The notes under the pieces: generated by a model
What the model was told of the DNA's origin: nothing
Databases searched by the model: none
Seen by the model: only the letters and a program-made list of their open reading frames with translations
Shown: one piece after another, positions 23,443-31,692 of the stretch
Numbering within the stretch: the stretch's first letter is position 1
Layout: the number at the start of each line of letters is the position of its first letter
Made by a program: the position numbers and the translations under genes
Assembly (NCBI GenBank): GCA_003229305.1
Contig: QIDH01000002.1
Coordinates: forward strand, 1 to 52,320
Origin: Acidimicrobiia bacterium
GTDB lineage: Bacteria > Actinomycetota > Acidimicrobiia > Spongiisociales > Spongiisociaceae
Direction of reading: 5' to 3'
Length of the DNA stretch: 52,320 nucleotides

Positions 23443-24873
23443 ATGAGTGCGACACTTATGAAACGATGGTTTCTGCTGCTGCTGGCCCTGTTGCTGGTGG
23501 CGGCAGCCTGCGGCAGCAGCGACGACTCAGGTGCTGCCGTTGCAACAACACCTTCCAATGAGTTCGACAGGCAAGCGCCAGCCGGCGGAGACGACGGCGC
23601 GTTCATAGCCGGGGACGATACGACCGGAGTTACCTCCGCCGCGTCGGAAGCGGGACAGGATGCCACCGCCCAGAACGATTCCGGGATTGGATCCGGCGGC
23701 ATCGAGCCTGTAGTCCAGCCGACCGATCTGGGTCGAGACATCATCTTCACCGCAGAGGTCACGGTGGCAGTCACCAACGTTGCAGAGGCAGGCGAAGAGG
23801 CAACCAATGCAATGGAGGCGCTCGGCGGGTTCTTGTTCGGGCAGCAGACGAACGGAGGCCCCAACCCTCGCAGCGTTCTCACGTTCAAAGTGGTGCCCGA
23901 GAATTTCCAGGAGGCGCTTACTCGACTGGGTTCGATCGGCGAACTTCGCACTCAGAACGTGTCGACTGACGACGTTACTGAGCGCGTTGTCGACTTGGAG
24001 AGCCGGATCTCGACCGCGGCGGCGAGTGTTGAACGACTGCGTGGATTCCTCGACCAGGCCACCGAAATCGTGACGATTACCGAGCTGGAAGCCCAGCTGC
24101 TCGACAGGGAGACAACTCTCGAGACGCTACGCGGCACGCTTCGCACCATCAGACGCCAGGTCGATCTCGCAACCATCTTCCTCACACTGACCGAGGCGCA
24201 GTCTCAACCGCAGCTGTCCGTTTCGGTGACGGCCTACCCAGGTGACGAAGACGCAGGTGCCTCGTGTCCCGGAACCCTTGATATGGGCGTCGAACAGGGC
24301 GAGGCCGTAACGATTTGTTACGAGCTATTCAACACCGGCGACATCAACCTGACCGACTTTACCTTCAGGGACCCAGTTCTCGGCGTCGAGCTGGACGACC
24401 TCATCCTGGTTTTCGGCGACCTAACTTCCCCCATGGAGCCAGGTCAGACGATTGTGCTTGCGACCGAGGTCAAACCGGAACGCAACCTGCGAACGTCGAC
24501 CCGGATCACCGCGACACCGATCAACGCAGACGCCGTCAAGGTTGTGGGCCGAGACGTCTCCAGTTCGAGCACATTCTTCGTGGTTGCTCGAGACCCCGGT
24601 GGCCTACCCGGATTCTTGGACTCGGCCGAGGCAACGTTGGCATTTCTGACGACCCTCGCGGGGCTACTGCTGGTCCTAGCCGGAGGACTTCTCCCAGTGC
24701 TTCCCTTGTTGGGTGGCTGGTGGGTATATCGGCTGTGGCGCCGCCGTCAAGATGACGTGGGGACGGAACAAGAGGCGAACGATCCGCAGGCGGGTTCGAC
24801 CGAGACCCTTGCAGCGACACCAGCGGACTCACCAGAGTCGGGAAATGCGAGGGGAGGAGCCGACGACGCCTGA
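23443..24873 (+). CDS. DUF4349 domain lipoprotein with C-terminal membrane anchor
   Basis: 476 residues. A lipoprotein signal ends at Cys23 (LLLVAAACGSS), followed by an acidic, Gly/Ala/Thr-rich linker to about 85. A DUF4349 domain lies at about 86-243 (IIFTAEVTVAVTNVAEAGEEA, then NVSTDDVTERVVDLESRI and a coiled coil). After it comes a beta-rich, Ig-like region at 255-395 with CPGTLDMGVEQGEAVTICYELFNTG, and a hydrophobic segment near 405-432 with a basic, then acidic, tail. The Ig-like insert and the second anchor are not usual for the family. The function is unknown. GAGGAGG precedes the ATG at 23443. Confidence 0.88.
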   Translation: MSATLMKRWFLLLLALLLVAAACGSSDDSGAAVATTPSNEFDRQAPAGGDDGAFIAGDDTTGVTSAASEAGQDATAQNDSGIGSGGIEPVVQPTDLGRDIIFTAEVTVAVTNVAEAGEEATNAMEALGGFLFGQQTNGGPNPRSVLTFKVVPENFQEALTRLGSIGELRTQNVSTDDVTERVVDLESRISTAAASVERLRGFLDQATEIVTITELEAQLLDRETTLETLRGTLRTIRRQVDLATIFLTLTEAQSQPQLSVSVTAYPGDEDAGASCPGTLDMGVEQGEAVTICYELFNTGDINLTDFTFRDPVLGVELDDLILVFGDLTSPMEPGQTIVLATEVKPERNLRTSTRITATPINADAVKVVGRDVSSSSTFFVVARDPGGLPGFLDSAEATLAFLTTLAGLLLVLAGGLLPVLPLLGGWWVYRLWRRRQDDVGTEQEANDPQAGSTETLAATPADSPESGNARGGADDA

Positions 24874-24889
24874 GACTCAGGAGGACGAC

Positions 24890-25699
24890 TTGAATGATCC
24901 GATGGCAGCATCCAACAACCAAAAGGTCAACGTTGCCAGCTATCTGGAACGCATTGGGTTCGACGGCGAGATCCGCCAAGACCTTCGGACTCTCGAAGCG
25001 CTGCAGCGCGCCCACCTGAGCACTGTGCCTTTCGAAAACCTGCACGTCTATCACAGGCTCGGTGTCAGAACAGACACAGCATGGTCGTTGGCGAAAATCG
25101 TCGATGAGGGCAGGGGCGGTTGGTGCTTTGAGGTCAACGGCGCATTCTCGGCGCTGCTGATGGCGTTGGACTTCGATGTCGTCCGCCTCGGGGCAACGGT
25201 GCTGTTGGGGGGAGAGAGCAAAACCATCGACCATCTCACGATCGAAGTAGCACTCGGGGAGCCATACCTGGTCGACGTGGGTTTTGGGAACAGCTTCATC
25301 AAACCTTTGAAACTCGAACACTCAGGGCCGCAGGATGGCGGCACCGGAGTCTTTGAGATCATCCACGGTCCACGCGGTGCAACCTTGACACAGGTTGAGA
25401 CAGCAAAGCCCTCAGAGCTCTACAGGTTCGATCGGATTGGCGTTCAGATGTCAGATTTCGACGCTGCGTCCCAGCGTCTTCAGTCCGATCGGAACTTGCA
25501 ATGGAGCCTCCACCCTTTCGCGACCAGGTTGCTCGACGGTGGTCCAGACCGGGTCACGCTGCTCGAGGACACCCTGAAGCTGATCAGGCGAGACCAGCTC
25601 ACCGAGACCCCTGTGGCGGCGGAAGCTTGGGAGAGCACACTCATCGAGTGGTTCACAATGCCGAGTCCGCATCTGGGCAGGGAGGATGCCGAAGGGTGA
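24890..25699 (+). CDS. nat: Arylamine N-acetyltransferase (NAT)
   Basis: 269 residues, the normal NAT length. It moves acetyl groups from acetyl-CoA to arylamines or hydrazines. The catalytic triad is Cys79 in RGGWCFEVNGAF, His115 in DHLTIEV and Asp129 in LVDVGFGN; PFENLHVYH near 48 is also conserved. I chose a TTG start at 24890 because AGGAGG stands five bases before it; the ATG at 24902 is 17 bases away. It begins 16 bases after the DUF4349 stop and may share its transcript. Confidence 0.93.
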   Translation: MNDPMAASNNQKVNVASYLERIGFDGEIRQDLRTLEALQRAHLSTVPFENLHVYHRLGVRTDTAWSLAKIVDEGRGGWCFEVNGAFSALLMALDFDVVRLGATVLLGGESKTIDHLTIEVALGEPYLVDVGFGNSFIKPLKLEHSGPQDGGTGVFEIIHGPRGATLTQVETAKPSELYRFDRIGVQMSDFDAASQRLQSDRNLQWSLHPFATRLLDGGPDRVTLLEDTLKLIRRDQLTETPVAAEAWESTLIEWFTMPSPHLGREDAEG

Positions 25700-25712
25700 T
25701 GGCGCCGGTCAG

Positions 25713-25725
25713 CGCCCTCCGGGCG
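25713..25725 (+). terminator. Hairpin after the NAT gene
   Basis: CGCCC-TCC-GGGCG forms a tight stem, extended by GGT and ACC outside it, 13 bases after the NAT stop. No T-run follows. It lies between convergent genes. Confidence 0.45.
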
Positions 25726-25836
25726 ACCGTTGAATCGTCGAAGAAGACCAAACGAACTCAGCGACAAGTGATTCATTGCGAAATGACTCGCACTCGGACC
25801 TGAGGTTGGGACCGACCACCACAGGGGCCTTCACCA

Positions 25837-26610
25837 TCAACTGTGCTGTCCAACCGACATCGCCAGGGACCACCGACCGGCGAGCTCTATGTACTTCTGC
25901 TGAGCTTCGACCAAATCGCCGCGTTCCAAGGCCTCCACAGAGTCCCAGATTTCCTCAACTGACTCGTCCATAACCAGTTCGCTTTCGGCAAACATCTCGG
26001 AGACGCTGCCGTAGTGCAGCTCGACCATGCACTCAGGGGAAAATCCTTCGAGCCATTCGGCAAGCTCCTCGATGTTGCCCGTGACGACGTTGGTGAAACC
26101 CGCCCGTTCAAGCGCGTTCACGGCCCGCTGGACTCGAGTCGTCGCCGAGGCGTTCCCGGTGCGATACCGGACCGATATTCCAGAGGCGACCTCGACAACT
26201 TCCTTCTCGTCTTGGGAAAAGCACAGAAACCAGCGGGGTGGGACGTGCCAGGCCGAGGTCAGTATGTGGGACCGTATCCCGGGTTGGCTGCGTCTGACCC
26301 GGTCGAGCTCTTCGGTCGCCAGACGGGCGGTGGCCTCTGGGATGAGCAGATGCCCACCAACTCCTTGGTAGGCATTGTGAAATGCGAGGACTCCCTGCAG
26401 CATTCGCAACTGCGAATTGCGGGGGCAAGTCCAGCGCTCCCCGTACCACTCGGCGATGAAACCCTCATCATGCGACTCGGTGACCAGCCCGAATTCGCTG
26501 CGGCGGAGCTCCCCCTCGTCGCCTGGGTGATCGGGATCGACATAACCTCGTCCTGACACGCCCGCCAACTCCATGGGCGTGTATATACGGAGGTAGGCCG
26601 CTCTCGTCAT
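25837..26610 (-). CDS. Conserved actinobacterial protein (DUF8083-like)
   Basis: 257 residues, no signal peptide or membrane segment. From memory it resembles a conserved actinobacterial family (DUF8083): AAYLRIYTPMEL at the N-terminus, SHILTSAWHVPPRWFLCF near the centre, VRYRTGNASATTRVQRAV, then ELAEWLEGFSPECMVELHYG and LVMDESVEEIWDSVEALERGD. The function is unknown. The frame is open up to 26937; tandem ATG codons at 26616 and 26610 start the conserved part. No ribosome binding site is clear. Confidence 0.75.
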   Translation of the reverse strand: MTRAAYLRIYTPMELAGVSGRGYVDPDHPGDEGELRRSEFGLVTESHDEGFIAEWYGERWTCPRNSQLRMLQGVLAFHNAYQGVGGHLLIPEATARLATEELDRVRRSQPGIRSHILTSAWHVPPRWFLCFSQDEKEVVEVASGISVRYRTGNASATTRVQRAVNALERAGFTNVVTGNIEELAEWLEGFSPECMVELHYGSVSEMFAESELVMDESVEEIWDSVEALERGDLVEAQQKYIELAGRWSLAMSVGQHS

Positions 26611-26798
26611 GCGCATGAGGATACAGAACGCCGCAGGACTACACGCGGAGAAAAGGCGCAGTCCGGATCGCTGCAAAACAAGCGGCGAGGTGCATCGGCT
26701 CTGGCGCAGTTGCAGCCTGCAAGACCGTCGCCCAATCGTCGAAGCCGCGACCTGAACCAAGACAACCTTCCCCTGAGAGACAGTAAGGTCTCGTTGGT

Positions 26799-27251
26799 AT
26801 GCAAGCAGCGTTCGTACCCCAGGATCCTGACTATGACTCCAGGGTTCGAGCGAGTTTCGCGGCCCAGGCGATGATGACCACCCTCCACGCCGAAATCGCC
26901 GACCTGGCTCCCGGCCGGGTCGATATCGACTTTCCACACCAGGACGGGTTCACCCAACAGCACGGCTTCACCCATGCAGGAGTGATCGCTACCGTCATGG
27001 ACTCGGCCTGCGGATACGCGGCCTTCTCCCTCATGCCGGACGATGCGGCGGTCCTGACGGTCGAATACAAGATCAACCTGATCCGCCCCGCCCAGTCCCA
27101 CAGGTATCGCGCATCAGGCCACGTCGTGAAGTCCGGACGTACCCTGACCATTTGCCAAGGTTCGACCTACCCGATCGATGAGCCGGATGAACCGATCGCG
27201 ATCATGACTGGAACGCTGATGGCCATCAGAGACGCCAGGATCCAGCACTGA
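26799..27251 (+). CDS. PaaI-family hotdog thioesterase
   Basis: 150 residues. The hotdog core has QQHGFTHAGVIATVMDSACGYAAFSLM (52-78), containing the helix with the catalytic Asp region, followed by LTVEYKINLIRPA. It likely hydrolyses acyl-CoAs, possibly aromatic ones; the substrate is not deducible. A TAAGGT box lies nine bases before the ATG, so the message is nearly or fully leaderless. The ABC transporter genes begin 61 bases later. Confidence 0.88.
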   Translation: MQAAFVPQDPDYDSRVRASFAAQAMMTTLHAEIADLAPGRVDIDFPHQDGFTQQHGFTHAGVIATVMDSACGYAAFSLMPDDAAVLTVEYKINLIRPAQSHRYRASGHVVKSGRTLTICQGSTYPIDEPDEPIAIMTGTLMAIRDARIQH

Positions 27252-27312
27252 CGCCAGCTCCCGCTCGGCGTGGGCAGATGCAGATCACCAACCGCGGCTA
27301 TCGTCCTCCGCC

Positions 27313-28221
27313 ATGGGAGCCGTCGTCGTCACCGACCTCACGAAACGTTACGAGCACGTCGAGGCCATCAGAGGAATCTCCTTCGAGGTTGCCCCAGGAG
27401 AAGTGTTTGCCCTGCTTGGACCAAACGGGGCAGGCAAGACGACGACGGTCGAGATTCTCGAGGGCTATAGGGCGAGAAGCGGTGGATCGGTCGAGGTGCT
27501 CGGATTCGATCCGTGGGACGGTGGTACTCCATATCGAGATCGAGTCGGAATAGTCCTCCAGGAGAGCGGGCTCGAAGCTGCGATGACCGTCAGCGAAGCC
27601 CTGGAGCTCTATGGCGGCATGTACTCCAACCGCAGAGACACCAAAGAGTTGATCGAACTCGTCGGTCTGGAGGACAAGGCATCAGAGCGGATCAGGACCC
27701 TCTCAGGCGGCCAGCGCCGTCGGCTCGACCTCGCGCTTGGCCTCGTAGGGGACCCGGACCTGATCTTCCTCGATGAGCCGACGACGGGCTTCGATCCGTC
27801 GGCCAGGCGGCGCGCCTGGGAACTGATCAAGGATCTCACATCACTCGGCAAAACGATCATCCTCACCACCCACTATCTGGACGAGGCGCAGTATTTGGCC
27901 GATCGAATCGCCGTGTTGTCCGCCGGCAAGATCGTCGCGGAGGGAACTCCAAGCGAACTCGGTGCGAACGCCGGAGAGTCAACGATCACGTTCTTGCTGC
28001 CAGGCTCGGTCGGTCGTGGCGACCTTCCGAGCCTTGGGTCGACCGTCGACGTCGAAGGGGCGACGGTCTCCATCTCTTCGGCCGATCCGACCCAAGATCT
28101 GCATCTCCTCACGAACTGGGCCGTCGACAGGGGTGTCTCGCTCGAGCAGATCCAAGTCCGCAGGCCAACCCTCGAAGACGTGTACCTGGAGATCGTAGAT
28201 GAGGGGGGGAACGGGCAATGA
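27313..28221 (+). CDS. ABC transporter ATP-binding protein (ABC-2 exporter type)
   Basis: 302 residues. Walker A GPNGAGKTTT near 36, signature LSGGQRRRLDLALGL, Walker B LIFLDEPTTGFDP and the switch His in ILTTHYLDEAQYLADRIAV. The C-terminal 80 residues form the usual DrrA-like tail. It works with the permease at 28218, overlapping by four bases. The family exports drugs, lipids or polysaccharides; the substrate is unknown. A TATCGT box lies eight bases before the ATG. Confidence 0.94.
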   Translation: MGAVVVTDLTKRYEHVEAIRGISFEVAPGEVFALLGPNGAGKTTTVEILEGYRARSGGSVEVLGFDPWDGGTPYRDRVGIVLQESGLEAAMTVSEALELYGGMYSNRRDTKELIELVGLEDKASERIRTLSGGQRRRLDLALGLVGDPDLIFLDEPTTGFDPSARRRAWELIKDLTSLGKTIILTTHYLDEAQYLADRIAVLSAGKIVAEGTPSELGANAGESTITFLLPGSVGRGDLPSLGSTVDVEGATVSISSADPTQDLHLLTNWAVDRGVSLEQIQVRRPTLEDVYLEIVDEGGNGQ

Positions 28222-28982
28222 ACTCATCGCTCGTCCTCCTCTGGCGCCAGATCCGCCATCAGAACGCCATGTTCTGGCGGACTCCGGTAGCCGCCTTTTT
28301 CACTCTCGCCCTTCCGCTCATGTTTCTGTTGCTGTTCAACGTCATATTCGGAGGCGAGGAGGTCAACGGAACGCCGTTCGCGCAATTCTTCACACCGGCG
28401 ATCGCGACCTTTTCCGCCGTTTCGGCAACCTTCACGAACCTGGCGATCGGGACGGCGCTTTCACGTGACCTCGGCATCCTCAAAAGAGTGAGAGGGACGC
28501 CGCTGCCGCCTTGGATCTATATGGGCGGGCGGATCGGCTCCGGGGTCTGGATCGCGTCCATTTCAGTGGTGATCATGTTCATGCTCGGGTGGCTCATCTA
28601 CGACGTCCAGATCCTGTGGGAGAACATCGCAGTGATGGTCCTGGTGTTCGTGATCGGGATCGCCACCTTCTCGGCCTTTGGTTTGGCCGTTGCAGCGGTG
28701 GTCAGGAGCGGGGAGGCAGTGCCTGCGGTTGCGCAGGCCATCATCCTTCCGATGGCGTTCATATCTGGCATATTCTTCGATACGACAAACTCACCGGCTT
28801 GGCTAGAGCTGGTCGGAAACATCTTTCCTCTCAAACATTTCGCGGCGCTGTTTGTCGACTCGTTCAACCCTTTCCTGACCGATCCGGTACTCGGGTGGAA
28901 CCACATCGGCGTGATGATCGCCTGGGGGATCGCGTCACTGATCGTCGCCACACGTTTCTTCATCTGGGAGCCAAACAACTAG
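28218..28982 (+). CDS. ABC-2 type transporter permease
   Basis: 254 residues with about six membrane segments. It starts with a short cytoplasmic helix (LVLLWRQIRHQNAMFWRTP), then FFTLALPLMFLLLFNVIFGG. The conserved ABC-2 region follows: RDLGILKRVRGTPLPPWIYMGGRI in the first cytoplasmic loop and ILPMAFISGIFF near the end. Its start overlaps the ATPase stop. It is the membrane half of the exporter. Confidence 0.93.
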   Translation: MNSSLVLLWRQIRHQNAMFWRTPVAAFFTLALPLMFLLLFNVIFGGEEVNGTPFAQFFTPAIATFSAVSATFTNLAIGTALSRDLGILKRVRGTPLPPWIYMGGRIGSGVWIASISVVIMFMLGWLIYDVQILWENIAVMVLVFVIGIATFSAFGLAVAAVVRSGEAVPAVAQAIILPMAFISGIFFDTTNSPAWLELVGNIFPLKHFAALFVDSFNPFLTDPVLGWNHIGVMIAWGIASLIVATRFFIWEPNN

Positions 28983-29329
28983 GCGGTCCAACCGCGGTCT
29001 AGGGACGGAACGCCAGGCCGGACCTTCTCGGTATCACCTGGATGATCTCAACGGGCCTCCCGTCGGCGCACCGGTTGCGATAGGGTTTGACCAGGTGACG
29101 AGAAGGGAAACCAGACGCATCGGAGCGTGAACATCATCCGATCACCTGGGGCCGACCGATCCAGACTGGAGAAATCGGCTCGCCTGCTCGACGCACGAGG
29201 TTCTGCCAAAACAGCCGGACCTTCGTACCGGGGTCACTTCGGCTGCGAACCAGCCGGGTGGTCCTTTCGGAGCTCCAACCAGGGAGCTGCGAAGCCTGGA
29301 CGTGCCGCCAACGAGGGAGTAGATCGGAC
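28983..29329. other. Intergenic region before the E1 gene with three CCAGGTGA-type sites
   Basis: No gene is evident in these 347 bases. The octamer TCACCTGG occurs at 29034-29041 and 29142-29149, and its complement CCAGGTGA at 29091-29098. The first two are flanked by CTTCTCG (29024-29030) and CGAGAAG (29099-29105), giving a long inverted repeat with a three-base bulge. This looks like a regulatory region for the 29330 gene. Confidence 0.5.
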
Positions 29330-31360
29330 ATGGAGCTGATCCAAGACATCGGGGAAACCCATCGCCAGCTAGGACTTAGCGACGAGGAGGTCCTCGACCT
29401 GTACCGCACAATGCTCATCGCCCGTCGGGTCGACGACCGAATGTGGGCACTCAATCGCCAAGGGCGCGTGCCCTTCGTCGTTTCTGCTTCTGGACACGAG
29501 GCGATCCAGATCGGTTCTGCCGCGGCGATGAACTCGGATCTCGATTGGATTCTGCCCTACTACCGAGACGTAGGAGTCGCCCTCACGTGGGGTATGAGCG
29601 CCACCGACATCTTCATGGGAGGAATGTCACGGGCCGCCGACCCGTCGAGCGGCGGGAGGCAGATGCCGAACCATTGGTCGCTGAGGACAAAACGCATGTT
29701 CTCACACTCTTCGCCAATAGCGACCCAGTATCCACATGCCGCCGGAATCGCATATGCGCTGAAGATCGAAGGCTCAGAGGCCGTCGTTGCCGTGTATGGA
29801 GGCGAGGGCTCCACATCAGAAGGCGACTGGGGCGAGGCGATGAACTTCGCCGGGATTCATGATCTGCCATTGATCTTCATCATCGAAAACAACGGATATG
29901 CGATCTCGGTCCCGGTCCGTGAAGAGGTCGCCGGTCAAATTGCCGACCGCGCCAAAGGCTACGACATCGCCGCCAGGTATGTAGACGGAAACGACATCCT
30001 GGCCGTCTACAAGGTGATGTCAGAAGCGATCGAACATGCCAGGGACGGAAAGGGACCCACCCTCATAGAGGCCCACACCTACCGCTACTACGCCCACACC
30101 TCCGACGATGACGACAAGCTCTACCGGACCCGCGAAGAGGTTGAGTACTGGCGACGCCGAGACCCTCTCGGAATCCTCAAGCAATACTTGATCGAGGCGC
30201 GCGTTTTGTCCGAACAAATTGAGGATGCGTACGAAGACGAGATCGACGTGTTGGTTTCCGCAGCCGTAAAAGAGGCGGAAGCGTCGCCGGCGCCGAGCGA
30301 CGCCATGTCAAATGTCTACGCATTCCCAATTGCCGAGCAGCCTGCTGCCACAGAACCGGAGGCCGAGATGGGAGGCGAAGAGGTCAACTTGATCACCGCC
30401 ATCAACCGGACCTTGCACGAGATCATGCAAGCCCACGATGATGTCGTCCTTTTCGGTCAGGATGTGGCCGACCCGAAGGGTGGCGTGTTCAAAGCGACCG
30501 TCGGGCTGACCGACAAATTCGGCAAGGAGCGTTGTTTCAACACTCCACTCGCCGAGTCCTTGATGGTTGGAGCCGGGGTTGGCATGGGCGCGGCCGGCTT
30601 GACCCCGATCGTAGAAATTCAGTTCGCCGACTTCATTCATCCTGCCTTCGACCAGATCGCCTCTGAAGTAGCCAGGCTGAACTATCGGACCAACGGAGAC
30701 TGGAATTGCCCGATGGTCATCAGAGTCCCATTCGGGGGCGGAATTCACGGTGCCCTCTATCACTCCCAGTCGATCGAAGCTTTCTATGCCCACATCCCTG
30801 GGCTGAAGGTCGTCGTCCCCTCCACGCCTGCAGACGCGAAGGGTTTGCTCTGGTCGGCTATCGAGGATCCGGACCCGGTCATGATCCTCGAGCCCAAGAA
30901 ACTGTACCGCCTGGGTGTCGGGGGTTTTCCTCCAGGAGAACATCGGATTCCGCTGGGCAAGGCTTCGATACGGAGAAGCGGAGACGATCTCACGATTCTT
31001 TGTTATGGGGCGATGGCCCACTATGCCATTGAGGCCGGCCATGTGCTCGCTGACCAGGGTGTCTCGACCGAAATCATCGATCTTCGTTCGCTGAAACCAC
31101 TCGACTGGAACACCATCGAACGCTCCCTCGAAAAGACCGGCAAGATCCTGATCGTCCACGAGGACAACGAGTTCGGCGGCTACGGCGCCGAACTGGCTGC
31201 GCAGATCGCCGACAAAGGCTTCTACTACCTGGATGCACCGGTGAAGCGGTATTGCGCGCCGGACGTACCGAACTTTCCTTTCGCGACCGAACTTGAAGCC
31301 CAGACCTACCCGAATGTCGCAGGGATCGTCGATCACGCCAAGACTTTGGCCGCCTACTGA
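29330..31360 (+). CDS. Fused E1 alpha/beta subunit of a 2-oxoacid dehydrogenase (branched-chain type)
   Basis: 676 residues joining two normally separate subunits. Residues 1 to about 330 are the E1 alpha part, with the TPP motif at 158-188 (GEGSTSEGD ... IENNGY). The family normally has GDG there, so Glu159 replaces Asp. A 20-30 residue linker leads to the E1 beta part, about 353-676 (FNTPLAESLMVGAGVGMG, VRVPFGGGIHG). It would decarboxylate branched-chain or related 2-oxoacids with TPP and pass the acyl group to E2. No E2 or E3 gene is nearby. The ATG at 29330 follows GAGGGAG. Confidence 0.92.
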   Translation: MELIQDIGETHRQLGLSDEEVLDLYRTMLIARRVDDRMWALNRQGRVPFVVSASGHEAIQIGSAAAMNSDLDWILPYYRDVGVALTWGMSATDIFMGGMSRAADPSSGGRQMPNHWSLRTKRMFSHSSPIATQYPHAAGIAYALKIEGSEAVVAVYGGEGSTSEGDWGEAMNFAGIHDLPLIFIIENNGYAISVPVREEVAGQIADRAKGYDIAARYVDGNDILAVYKVMSEAIEHARDGKGPTLIEAHTYRYYAHTSDDDDKLYRTREEVEYWRRRDPLGILKQYLIEARVLSEQIEDAYEDEIDVLVSAAVKEAEASPAPSDAMSNVYAFPIAEQPAATEPEAEMGGEEVNLITAINRTLHEIMQAHDDVVLFGQDVADPKGGVFKATVGLTDKFGKERCFNTPLAESLMVGAGVGMGAAGLTPIVEIQFADFIHPAFDQIASEVARLNYRTNGDWNCPMVIRVPFGGGIHGALYHSQSIEAFYAHIPGLKVVVPSTPADAKGLLWSAIEDPDPVMILEPKKLYRLGVGGFPPGEHRIPLGKASIRRSGDDLTILCYGAMAHYAIEAGHVLADQGVSTEIIDLRSLKPLDWNTIERSLEKTGKILIVHEDNEFGGYGAELAAQIADKGFYYLDAPVKRYCAPDVPNFPFATELEAQTYPNVAGIVDHAKTLAAY

Positions 31361-31692
31361 TCCAACGATCTGGCCAGGCGGACAACGGCCCACCTGGGGT
31401 GTACCCACCAGTCAGGGTTGGCTCCTCAACATGGCAGTGGCCCAACCGATTTCGGCTGGGCCACGCTCTCGTCCTAGAAAACTTGGCGCCGAGAACCCGT
31501 GCTCAGAGGTTCTGATCGGACGTCACACGACGCCTGTGCGAACGGCTTGCACCTCGATGACTCACCCGAAACGATTGCAGCACCGTTTTTCCCGGGCGAT
31601 GTGACCTCGACGGTCGCCTGTCGCACTGGGCAGCTATCGGCAGTTGTTCGGATAACCTTGACTCGCCGGACCCCACCTATCCTCATGGCGCC
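31361..31692. other. Intergenic region between the E1 gene and argS
   Basis: No gene is evident. A strong hairpin at 31437-31464 probably ends the E1 transcript. TATCCT (31678-31683) nine bases before the argS ATG may be its -10 box; TTGACT at 31658-31663 is only 14 bases before it, short for a -35 element. Confidence 0.45.
31437..31464 (+). terminator. Strong hairpin after the E1 gene
   Basis: GTGGCCCA (31437-31444) pairs with TGGGCCAC (31457-31464) and inner CCG pairs with CGG around ATTT, giving a long stem 76 bases after the stop. No T-run follows, as is usual in high-GC actinobacteria. Confidence 0.6.

Noticed and set aside
31658-31683. TTGACT/TATCCT promoter for argS
   Set aside because: The 14-base spacer is too short for a normal housekeeping promoter; only the -10 box is kept as possible.
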